NCBI RefSeq assembly: GCF_019059575.1
Contig: NW_024881619.1
Span: 868,001 to 932,000 of the forward strand
Direction: 5' to 3'
DNA: 64,000 nt
Source of the DNA: Amphibalanus amphitrite
Taxonomy: Eukaryota > Arthropoda > Thecostraca > Balanomorpha > Balanidae
The translations under genes were made by a program, and so were the position numbers. This document shows, piece after piece, positions 12,773 to 23,480 of this stretch. Position 1 is the stretch's first letter. Each line of letters begins with the position of its first letter. Below the pieces are notes generated by a model. That model was not told the origin of the DNA. It saw only the letters and a program-made list of their open reading frames with translations, and searched no databases.

Positions 12773-13604
12773 ACCCCGTCAGCAGTGCTACTGCATACCG
12801 ACCCCTTCATAAGGGAGAAGGGTAACCGATCGTGAGCAGCGCGCCATCGGAGCCGGACTGGGAACGACGGAGCCAGGAACATTTGATGGAAAAGAGCGGA
12901 TCATATTGGTCCATCGTGTGACGCAGGGGCCATATTGGTCACCAGCTACAGACATGTTATTACCTTCTGAGGAGGTCTCAAAGCCAAGGATTACTCGTGC
13001 TGACCTCGCGAATTATTGGAATAAAACCACAGAAAGACGGGCGCAAATGAAACACTTTCAAAAGCTCACGGACATACTTTTTAAAGCGCACATCCTGTGA
13101 ATATATGTTATTTACCTATTTAATCAAGATTTTCCTGGAAATAAGAATAAAAGCATGTGTATGTATTGTGTGTTAGTATATCTGTGTGTATATCTGTGTC
13201 AGTATCGAGAAATGATTAATAAGTATTTTTTTTTTCAACTAGAGGCAGAAGGAAAGGCAAGTTCATCCATTCAAAATCCCAAACGCAATACGCATGTACC
13301 AAACTGACAGTGTGCATTTGCAATAGGCGATTGTACAGATGATACAAACAATTGCAATAGTGGACGGTGAAGGCCAGAGACAGTGTGACGCTGACTGGAT
13401 CGATCGGTCTCAGTGGTCCGAGCTCCGGCGTCCGGAGTTCAGAGGGCGTCAGGTCAGTCACCGCCCGTACCAACAAGCACGGCACGTCCTCCCCACCACG
13501 AGTCCAACAACACGCCACCAGGCCCCACCACAGTCCCTCCATCCCTCCCAGTGACCCCGGGTCAGGTCACGTCCCCACCCCCGCGCCGCTGACCTCAGGT
13601 CGGG
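12707..13604. other. Convergent 3' intergenic region between the sulfotransferase gene and IMP4
   Basis: Holds the 62-bp exon-end duplication and then AT-rich sequence. AATAAA at about 13145-13150 is a likely polyadenylation signal for the + strand gene. A short TG-rich tract lies at about 13153-13200. The stretch from about 13360 to 13600 is GC-rich without recognisable coding similarity. Confidence 0.4.
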
Positions 13605-16600
13605 TCACGCCTCATCCTCGTCTCCCTCCTCTGCAGCCGGCTCCCAGGCGTCCTCGTCAGAGAGGAAGCGCCGCTTACGAGCCGTGTTCATGTAGGGCCG
13701 CAGCACCCATTCGACCTCCGCAGCCGTGCCCTGGTCCGGAGTACCCAGACGGATCTCGTACACTGCCGGACGGGGGGGGGGGCTGTCAGGGGACACGGTC
13801 GGGGGGGGGGACGCCCTGGTCCGGAGTACCCAGACAGATCTCGTATGCTGCCGGACGGGGGGGGGCTGTCAGGGGACAAGGTCGGGGGGGGGACGCCCTG
13901 GTCCGGAGTACCCAAACAGATCTCGTATGCTGCCGGACGGGGGGGGGGGGGGGCTGTCAGGGGACAAGGTCGGGGGGACGCCCTGGTCCGGAGTACCCAG
14001 ACGGATCTCGTACACTGCCGGACGGGGGGGGGCTGTCAGGGGACACGATAGGGGGGGGGCGTGAGGGGACACGGTCGAGGGGCTCGTAACTACGCTGCCG
14101 GACGGGGGGGGGCTGTGTGGGGACACGGTCTATCCTGTGGTGCCGCGGGTTACTGTTAGGGAATTACACATTAGTTACTTACATTACTCAAAACTCAAAG
14201 ACTAGACACAAAACATAGTCGAAAGCGAGTAATTAGATAATGAATAGCATATGGATATGCTTTCAAGCATGCATATGCAATAGCATATGCTTTAAAGTGG
14301 ACGATGCTCCTCCATTGCGTCTTAACTCCCCCCCCCCCCCTCTCCCCGCTCCACTCCACTCCCGACCAGGTGTCGCTGCGGTCGGCCTCACGTTTGAGCA
14401 GGAAGCGCGGCCCTGCCTCGCTGAGCTCCAGCTCGCGGCCGCCGCCCTCGGCCCGCCGGTACGTGTGGTGTCGGAACAGGATGTAGTCGTCGTGGTTGAT
14501 GAACGTCAGCACGCGCTTGCTGTCCTCCTTAGGCACCGGGAACAGGTACTTGAGGATGTCCTGGACCTGCCGAACGCGGTACAACAGTCGTCAGCTTCTA
14601 CGGACCTTATCACTTTAGCCTTTTCACTTAATAAGCATCTGATAAATGCGGACCTGAGGTCCAGTAAAATCGGTATCTAAGACACTTATAGTCCATACCA
14701 GTGACAGCGAACCATCGGGCGCACCCTCTAAACCACGGCAAGGCGTCCCCTTCCTTCCTTCCCCTGCCTGGTCTGCGCTCCTCCCCGCGCCAGCTCACCC
14801 TGCGTCCGAGCTTGGTCTTGAAGTTGTGGAACACCAGGTGCGGGTACTGTTCGGACATGGTGCCGATCTCGGGAATGTCGTGGCGCATCACCACGTCGAG
14901 CAGGGTGAAGTGCGCCGTCGGTCCGTACGGCAGGTGGCACACCGTCAGACCGGCCGGCTCGCCGCGGTGCTCGTTAATCTGACGAGGGGGTGGGGGAGAG
15001 GGTCAGACTGGAGTCACAGGGTCGAAGTAGAAATATCACAGCATAGAACAGAGCGAGCAGACAAATGGTATCGCTTTTTTACGTTTAATCAAAAAGGAAT
15101 CCTGGCTAATGAGTTAGAATTCAGTTGGGTTATATTTTTAACCCTCGCCGGACCTATTGGTTTTCTACATACGCGCCGGCCGAGGGGGGGGGGGGGCGGG
15201 TACGACCCCCCCCCCTCGCCGTTTCGCCCCTGGTGGAGCTAGCGCGTCGCGGAAAAAAACGAGCGTGTGCGCCGTTACGAGACGCAGAGATTGGTACCCG
15301 ATTTTAAGGTCCTAGGTCAACCGGTGACCTCTGAGGTCAGGTCAAGTGCCCCAGGGTACGGTTCAGTTTTTGGTGAATAACTTCGCAAAAAACGGCCGCA
15401 GAGCGCCGATTTTGGCAGCATCGTGTTCCCCTCGCTCAGGCGCGTCGAATGATATACTTTTTGTCCGGGTCAGGTCAACTTGGGGTGTTGACCTCAGGTC
15501 AAGGTCAGGTCAGCACCCCCAGGTCACGAAGCTGGTCGAAAGAGGTCATGTCGCATATCATTCGATTCGGCAGGCCTTCCTGAGTCCATTGGTGCCTTTC
15601 CCGACTCGCTAGCTCAATTTGATCAAGAGTTATTGACGAAAAACTAATTTGACCTTGATGACGTCATAAATGACGTCACGCAAGGTCAACATTGCAAAAG
15701 TGACGCATCTAACCTTGCAAGGAGTGCATCAAATCACGATTCTGTGTGCTTGAGATAGTTGGAGATCGTTCCCGGCGCCAGAATAGCAGTTTGAATTTTT
15801 CCCCATTGACTTATAATGGTGAGGTCACGAAAATGACCTGACCTCATATGACCTTTAGGAAAAATCCGAGATATACAAGTTGTGGGACTCATAATGGATA
15901 CTAGATCCTGCAAGTTTCATTTCCCTGTGACATCTCCTCTGGCAGTGAGGGCGTTGCGAAGTTGCGACATCTGAAGACCGTGCAGAGGTTCACTTATGAC
16001 GTCATAGGTCAGTGACCTGACCTGACCCAAAAATGCGGTTGGTGTCAAAAGATCCGGCTTGGATCAAAGGTCAGGTATGCCAAGTTTCAGCTCTCTATCG
16101 CCAGCGTGTTCGGAGCTATCGCGAAAAAACCCTATGGGGGGGGGGCGGCACCCGCCCCCCCCCTCGGCCGGCGAGGGTTAAGCGGTTATTACTTATCACA
16201 AAACATCAAATATTCGCAGCATCAGAACACAGCAACCGAACAAGCTCGCATGCAAATCTGCCAATCAGCTTACTATGAGGTAACTGACAACTGTTGAAGG
16301 TAATAAGCCAGCAGAACAGACGGCGACACGTCCCAACCATCCCCCTCCTATCAGGGGACCCGGCCCGTCTAGGCTTGGCAGTGTCAGAAGATGTGTTTCC
16401 CCGAAGGTGTCAATTGACCAGTTTGCACTGTGAACAGTGCCGGGACGGAGAACCGACGACCCGCGCCCACCCCAGAGTGTCACCTTGATGAAGTCTGTGA
16501 CTCCGTTGGCTCGACACGCGTCCAGCAGCTGCCCCAGCTCGTACCCGCCGCGGTTCATCCGCTGCGCGTTCGGGAAGATGAGCTTCATCTCCTGGGGTGA

Positions 16601-18104
16601 CAGAAGGGCAGGCTGGTGAGTCAGATAAGTGGACGGTATGCTACATTCGTGCAGCATGTTCGTGGAGCAAATTGGTGAGGCAAGAATATCCCGAGGGCGG
16701 CAAGCAAGAGTAATTACCTATAAAGCAGGCCCGACATAGTAACAGCTTACAGGCACTGATAGGTGGCAGCATTGTAATCCACGTCTCCTAGCAGCGCACG
16801 ACGTTTACCGAATACTATGGCTCGCATCCACGCCAGTATCGCAGACATATCGCGAGCTGGCCCCACTCCATGTCGCACTATCGCGATATTCAGCAATATC
16901 GCGAACATATCGCGATACAGCCTTCACCGTGCCCCAGCACTGCCGTTCCCGCCCGTACCTTGGCGAACTTTTTTAGTCGGGAGCTGGGGTTCCGCGACGT
17001 GGTGATGATAATCTTGGGGTCGTGCACGCCGGCCCAGCGATACTCATCGTCGACATGTGAGCTGGAGGCGCCGCCCTGCTCGGTGCCGGCCTCGGTGGCC
17101 AGCCGCGGCCCGGCGTCGTCCCACTCGCCCTGCTCGTGCAGACGCAGGCCCTCATAGCGCAGGTCCGTCTCCAGGGGCCGGTTCTCTGCGGGAGACACGA
17201 GTAGACGAGATCGGTCAGAGGAGGCACTGAGAGCTTGGAGAACTAGCAGAGGGTGGATGAAAAAGATAGAGGTGATTGTTCGGGACATTAGAGCTTAAAG
17301 TCGTCAACACATCACATTAACAGCATTATATATGAAGGGCGAATCATCAGGGCCCCTGGTATTGAAATGGGCAAAATGGCATGAAAAGACTTAACTAATT
17401 GATTGAATAGTGTGTAGCTAATGCTATGAAAAGGATGCATCTCCAACAAAAAGAAATTACATACAGACCTGCTAGTGCCGCTTTCAATCGATCCTTCTTA
17501 TCCTGGGTTGTCCTTTGCTTCTCCTCAATGGATTTTCTGTAGAGATACTCTCGTCGGAGGCGGGCTTGCCGACGAAGCTGAAATATCCGTGAACATTTAC
17601 AGTGAAAGCTGAATATTCAATAAGACAGGACACAAATGTGTAAACAAGCAATTTCATACCTTTCTCCTTTACTCATTTCTTCCCATGTCTGATTTGATCA
17701 CCAATGTCCTTATAAAACCAGCTGCTTAACGAGTGAGCATTATAGCATTCAAATTCATTACCATAGGACATAGGTTATATCAATGTGCTTGGGTTTTCAA
17801 TCTGTGATGAGGGGACTCACTGATAATCGAATTTCACAAAGGACTGTTGAAACAAAGCCATGATACAACTGACAAGAGGAATGCCTGCTGAAACAGTAAA
17901 GAAACAATTTGACTCACACCTTAAACCATGTAAGCCGTAAATTATAAGACCCGTGGATGGGTGAATATCAATAGACCTTCATTTATCCCTTTTCCCTACA
18001 CTATGATCTTCTCCCTTTCCTTAACCACAAAAAGTACCTAAAAAGTAAGATGTTTATTTGTGAGAAACAAACTCATATAAGGAATCTATTTGGAATCTTA
18101 CCAT
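13605..18104 (-). CDS. IMP4: IMP4, U3 small nucleolar ribonucleoprotein (Brix domain)
   Basis: Complement of exons 18102-18104 (start codon only), 17469-17577, 16959-17185, 16484-16591, 14799-14978, 14392-14566 and 13605-13762 (TGA at 13605-13607). Phases fit throughout and give 319 residues (human 291). IMP4 is a nucleolar Brix-domain protein of the small-subunit processome that helps U3 snoRNA base-pair with pre-rRNA. Diagnostic blocks in order: [116 protein letters not shown] and [13 protein letters not shown]. The Ala/Gly/acidic insert near residue 60 and the acidic C-terminal tail make it longer than human. The start exon rests on ATG followed directly by GTAAGA; ATG at 17762-17764 before GTAATG is a weaker alternative. 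The intron between exons 4 and 5 carries a TTAA element. Confidence 0.9.
13728..14150 (-). repeat. Tandem copies of the IMP4 last-exon splice acceptor
   Basis: Units of about 82-85 bp start at 13728, 13813, 13895 and 13980, with a partial fifth from about 14083. Unit 1 is the first ~35 coding bases of the last IMP4 exon plus its acceptor and polypyrimidine tract. Further units repeat GCCCTGGTCCGGAGTACCCA, a CAG acceptor and G-run (C-run on the coding strand). Several near-identical acceptors therefore stand in tandem ahead of the exon. Confidence 0.85.
15142..16177. mobile_element. TTAA element A (piggyBac-like non-autonomous) in an IMP4 intron
   Basis: Flanked by TTAA at 15138-15141 and 16178-16181. 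It begins CCCTCGCCGG and ends CCGGCGAGGG. Subterminal G-run/C-run hairpins lie at 15183-15217 and 16136-16163. The interior (1036 bp) is rich in AGGTCA/TGACCT hexamers and has no transposase ORF. Confidence 0.8.
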
Positions 18105-19822
18105 TCTGAAGTCAAGGGAAATGAAAAACAATTCAAACAGATGATCAGCAAAGTTCTACTCTTGCTGTTGGTAAGTACACTGCTTCATAGGCCTTCATTG
18201 GCTCAGAGCTTCTTTCTGAAAAAGTCAGCTGGTCAGTGATCATTTTAAGCTCAAAATTAGACATAGGCAGTGACACATACCAAAATGTCTGAACCATGAC
18301 CTAGGGTAGGTACCCAGTACACAGTGATCCCGGGGTAGTGGTTACAATATCAAAGTGTTTGGGAGCAAACTGGCCCATAAGTGAGCCCTGCTTTTACATT
18401 GAGCCATCCAGGTGCAATACTGGCAAGGCACCTGGCACATGACTGTACTGAATTACAACTTGCAGTTGCCCAGCTAGTTCCACTGGATATTGTGGATTAG
18501 ACATGCATTATTATTGTTCATTATTATTCAGCATTATGCAGTTGTCTTCGGTCCTTTGGCCAGAAACCAGCTTCCACTACAGAAAGTCCCACCTAAAGTA
18601 TCTGCTTACTTACAGTCTCTTATGGTTTTCTTACCCACAGGTGATTTACTAGACAGGGCGGTAAATGTCAAGTTTAAGTCCTAAGAAGATTTCATTGATA
18701 AATTTTTCATATTTTAACATTATTTGACATCCTGAATCCAAAAATGATACCCATATGTCTCGCAAATAAAAGAAAAAAACATAATCAAACCTGACCTAAC
18801 CTTACCTACTTACCTATAACCTACCAACCTACAACCTACAAACCTACCCTAACCTAACCTAACCTACAAACCTACCTACCTACAACCTAAAACCTACAAG
18901 CCTACAACCTAACCTAACCTAAAACCTAAAATTTTTGCTGTTTCATATTCGTATCAACAGCGTCACAATTGTAGTTAGGACCTAAACTTGACATATACCG
19001 ACAGGGCTGATATCACCAACCGCAGACCATTCCTGCCCAGAATGTCATGTTAAAGTTATGTACCTATTTCAAAGTTGTACAGGCCCTCTCACCATTGCAA
19101 CTCTGATCTGAGTAATCACTGTAAGCATATGGGTTCCAAAAAGGTGGTCTTGGGTCAGATCCTGCACAGGGGGCATAGCATACCTACCTCCAAACAAACT
19201 TCTCCCAACTTCCAAAAACACCCAAGATTTTGATGCCCTACATACTGCTGTACAGTTAAAAGCAAACTAATTTGATAAAAGTTGTGAATGTTTCTGCTTA
19301 ATCTAGAAAAATTACGAATTTTATCACTTTCAGTCCCTCCAAGTAATTTACCCCACTCACAAGGATGAAGGAACAGTTGCAAAAGAATCATTTACCACAA
19401 AATCCCCCTTGAATCTGACAGTGGTGATCACCAACACTGAATCCTGAGCTATGAGATGACCATACGGCAGCACTTTCAGTTGGTTGAAGACGACCTTTAA
19501 CCTATGGAGTCGACCTAAAATGCAGGTCCAATATGGTACTCAAATGAGCTTCATGGTCATGATAGGTATGAAAAGAAGGAATTATGCAGAAATTCACTTC
19601 AACATTGAAATGGCCAGAAAACAACCTAACAGCATGGCACACTGATAGTTGACACAGGCACAGCCACAGAAAATCAAATTTCAATACCTATCAATTTTAA
19701 TTTTTATTAGAATTTCCTCGGTATTTCAACCATAGTGATTGACAGTTGATGATGTGCTTTGTACAGAAGAAACACGTTTACTTACAAACAAACCCCCAGC
19801 ACAAGTTCTCCTACCTCTCACA
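18105..19822. other. Region upstream of IMP4; no gene recognised
   Basis: AT-rich sequence containing the CCTAA/CCTAC tract at 18786-18930. No coding sequence with recognisable similarity was found on either strand. The IMP4 promoter should lie just above 18104, but no clear core element is visible. Confidence 0.4.
18786..18930. repeat. Degenerate CCTAA/CCTAC tract (complement TTAGG, arthropod telomere-like)
   Basis: Runs of CCTAACCTAACCT interspersed with CCTACAAACCTACCTAC over about 145 bp. The CCTAA parts equal the complement of the canonical arthropod telomeric repeat TTAGG. The tract is short and impure, so it is at most an interstitial telomere-like repeat. Confidence 0.6.
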
Positions 19823-19831
19823 GTTCTCTAT

Positions 19832-22116
19832 GGATGGTAATTTTCTCAGCACTAAAAACCGGTCATTTTGTGGTATTTTCGGCAAAACTAGGCATTTCCA
19901 GTTAATTTGAGGTATAACAGGGTCATTTAGCACCTAACCAGTTATAACACCTATTTAAGGGACTTTAGCACTGCTTTCAGTCTAATTCGCAGTACTTTTA
20001 GTTTGAATGGCACCTAATGGTAGTCATTTCGCACTATTTTTGGTAGATGTTTAGGCATCCCTACTAAATCTAGAATGATTTTAGTATATTATGGAGAAAT
20101 AAACTACAATACTAGTCTGTACTAGCTACAGATTGTTTGCTGCCAGGTCGATTAGCGTCTGTTTCGGCGCATGCGTTTTGAGAGGACCGATAGGACGCAA
20201 GGCGCGCTTCTTGGACGGATTTGGCAAGGAATTTGGATAGATTGATTTACGTACGGCCTCAGCGTGTGCCGATCATCCTGCCTTTTCTTGTCCAAGAGTG
20301 AACTGAGCCTACCGTCCGCCCAAGCGTACTGGTCCGCCAGTGCTGCTGTCTTTATTCTGTCAGGTTATCTAACGGCGCTATGGGCATGTAGGTACAGCAT
20401 TGCAGTAGCAAATGCTTAACCCTCGCATGTGTGCGGCGTTTGCCAGCTTCTAATGTGTAGGGGGGGGGGTCGGTTGGACCCCCCCCCCTTGCCGTTTGGC
20501 CCCTGATCGAGCTAGAGCTTCGCGGAAAAAACGAGCGTGTTGCCCGTGACGAGAGGAAGCCGATGATACCCAATTTTAAGGTCCCACTCTTAGGTCATTG
20601 GTTGACTTTCCAGGTCAGGTCAATGACCCAAAGTCGGGAAAATCGGGACCTATTAGAAAGTCTTAAAGCATGGCTGCTAAGGGGTTTTTCGGGGTGCTGA
20701 TCACGAATATCGTGTTAGTTTTGATCACAGATGATGTCTTTAAGCATTTAGACCAGGTCGGGTCAGGTCAGGTCAGGTCAACCAGTAGGCGTCGTGACGG
20801 GTATTCGTAGTACGTGTCAACCGCCTCTGGCAGCTTCGTAACATGTTACGAAGGCACCAAAACTACTTCGTCAATGCTCAAATGGTTGCTAAATTCGAAT
20901 TCAGCTCCAAAAACTAGCCTAGAAACATGTAAAACTCGAAAAAGTGAAACCGAGGTCACCCGAGGTCACCAAAGGTCAATGACCTGACCTGACCTTCAGG
21001 TGACCTTGACACCCACTCTAATGCATGGGAGCAGCATCAAATCACATGTTTGAACGTTTGAAACCACGAAAAGCTTGCAAACGCGCGGCTAATGCGAGCC
21101 GACATACGCGGAATCGCGATTCCGGCCAAACATGGTCTCGGAAAAGAGGTCACAGGTCAAAGGTCATTTGGGTCAGGGTCATGAAATTTTCAGGGTAGGT
21201 GTAAAATTGATCAATGCGAGGGTACTGAAAGTTCCGTCGCGATCGGCTGCTTTTTACGCGAGTTATTCGCGAAAAACCATTGGGGGGGGGTCCATCCGAC
21301 CCCCCCCCCCCTACACATGCGAGGGTTAATCTAAATGTGCGGTGGCATTTTCCCATGCTTAGTAGGAAGCGCTCGACGTCCCTTCCGTACGTGTCGTGGA
21401 AGGGACGTGTCTGACTGTTATTGACGCACATCAACTAGATGGATCTTGATTGTAGCATTTCGCAGCAGCGTTTCGTCGTTCAGCGGCCTAACGCCTAGCC
21501 AGCTCTCATTTCGAGGGGGTGGTACTTTGCTGAGGAGCATGAGTGGTCACGCTGCATCGTGAGCCAGATGAAGCCGGAGGGCAGACCGTGTACCGTACAT
21601 TTGTGTACATGATTTTGTCCCACGAACCTAAGCGATGCGCATTTTTGTCCACAAATTTACCTAATATATACCCAGCATGCCTATTAGTCGTTAGGGGGCA
21701 GCACCGGGCGTGGTGTATTGCGTAGAGGGCAGGACCTATGCAACAAAACTTGCTCCAATTCCGTTTTCATCTTGGAAGTAATACGCTGAATGGAGGATCA
21801 TACTTTGATGTCCAACTTACGTACAACATAAAAAATAAATACCTCAAGGCTCAAGAATACTGTGATCATAGCAGTAGCTCGTGCTCGGCAGTGAAATCAT
21901 GAATAGTGCTCATATACCGGATTTAGTGCAAAATGAGCTACCACACACCCATTTATTATGCCAGATCTGGCATCGCCTCTATACTAACTAAAATAGTGCG
22001 GAATGACCGGATATACCTGTGTTTGACAGGAATTGCCTGCGAAAAGACGATAGTGCAAACTGAACTTATGATAGTGCAAAATAACTGAAATTTAGGTACT
22101 GAAAAAATTATCCCCC
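19832..22116. mobile_element. Mutator-like non-autonomous transposon, copy 1 (interrupted by TTAA element B)
   Basis: Exact 9-bp direct repeats GTTCTCTAT flank it at 19823-19831 and 22117-22125. Its ends are imperfect inverted repeats (left GGATGGTAATTTTCTCAG, right complement GGGGGATAATTTTTTCAG). The same sequence is present in reverse orientation at 38133-41897. About 1.4 kb remains once the 0.9-kb insertion is removed. A 9-bp target duplication is typical of Mutator-like elements; no transposase was recognised. Confidence 0.8.
20420..21325. mobile_element. TTAA element B inside the Mutator-like copy 1
   Basis: TTAA at 20416-20419 and 21326-21329; 13-bp perfect termini CCCTCGCATGTGT / ACACATGCGAGGG. 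Hairpins of G9-TC / GA-C9 type lie at 20460-20488 and 21282-21312. The second Mutator-like copy carries the uninterrupted site with a single TTAA at about 38932-38935, which proves the insertion and the TTAA target duplication. Confidence 0.92.
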
Positions 22117-22125
22117 GTTCTCTAT

Positions 22126-22727
22126 ATACCGTGCCTCTCACTTTCGGCCAAGCTTATAGTGTTATGCGCATACACTGGATCACGCATGACAAAATGTCTT
22201 TACTGCGCCATTTATGTAAAAATAAGCTTTTTGAAAGCGGATACTAATTAAAAGACCCTGGTAGCATTGTAATTGAACGTTAATTTGTCTACGAAACAAG
22301 GCTAGCTACGAAGCATATCCTGGTTATAATGTCAAAAGGAGCTCCGTTGTCCGTATTCCGTACCAAGTTCAATGGCAGTCTAACAAATAACCGGCATTAC
22401 TAGTATCAACATAACGCCCAAGTCCTGTTAGCGAGTTGTCGCTCGCACGCTCCCCCCCCCCCCCCCCGCCCACATCCCACTGATTAAAAGCCAGCCTCGC
22501 CCCCAGACTCTACCCCTTCACTTGTTGCACGTCCCCAGACTCCTTTGGTTTGGAGGATTTGAGGGAGCGTATTTTATCAAATCAATGGATGAAATTATCT
22601 CGTGTAGATACGCACATTGCGACGGCCTAACTATTTCCTACCATGCATGTGGTGCACTTCAACAAAATAACACCCAATTATAATTTTCCAGACAAAACAG
22701 ACTAGACAGATGAACGCTCGAGCCGCA
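22126..22727. other. Intergenic sequence before the RAD23 3' end; no gene seen
   Basis: Contains a run of about 17 C near 22452-22468 and otherwise unremarkable sequence. No supported coding region was found. Confidence 0.4.
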
Positions 22728-22733
22728 TTTATT
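22728..22733 (-). terminator. Candidate RAD23 polyadenylation signal (AATAAA on the minus strand)
   Basis: TTTATT on the plus strand about 400 bases downstream of the RAD23 stop codon, at the edge of a GC-rich probable 3' UTR (about 22735-23131). Confidence 0.45.
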
Positions 22734-23131
22734 TAACCAGTTTTATAAAACAGACCGTCTCTTCGAGCGGGAGCGGGCCGCCTGAGGGGCACGCAGCGCC
22801 GGCGGCGGCGCGACCTGCTCGCGGCACAGATGGCCGGTCGGACCGCGGCCCCGACCGGCGGGTCAGAGCGAGCCGCCGTCAGGACCGACCGCGCCGCCAG
22901 CCGCCGACCGGCGCGGCTGCGCGCGCAACAAGCCAATAGGTTTAGCTGGATACGCAAATGAAAACACCCTGGCATCGTGTCTGTTAACTGACTCCATCAC
23001 AAGCGGGCGACGGCGGCGGCCGAGTCCGGCCGGCCGCGCCCTCGCGTCGACACTCATGAACGAGGGCGGCCGGGCCGGACCGCCGGAACGCCACACGGCG
23101 CACGCTCAGTCTCGTCCGCCGGCGCGCCGCG

Positions 23132-23389
23132 CTAGTCGTCAAAGCCCTGCGATAGCAGGAAGTTCGCCGCCATGTTTTCGTTCTTCTCGCAGGCAAAGTA
23201 CGCCTGCACCACCAGTTGCTCGGGGAAGCCGAGCGCCTTTAGCTGCCGACACAGAGCACAGCCGTCAGTCCGGTGCACAGTGGTCACCGACACATCAAAT
23301 TATATTGTGGGACGTGGGTCATAACGCAATGCAGTTTTTTTGAGACCCGTCAAAACATCATCATTTTGCTCGGGCACGACAGTGAGAGA

Positions 23390-23480
<91 letters not shown>

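Noticed and set aside
12906..13100. 64-residue frame after the sulfotransferase stop
   Set aside because: Lies in the probable 3' UTR, no similarity, no splice sites joining it to the gene.
13367..14089. A 240-residue plus-strand frame opposite IMP4
   Set aside because: It is the reverse side of the last IMP4 exon and its tandem acceptor repeats; the repeat keeps it open.
18786..18930. A true telomere end
   Set aside because: The tract is short, impure and followed by genes on both sides.
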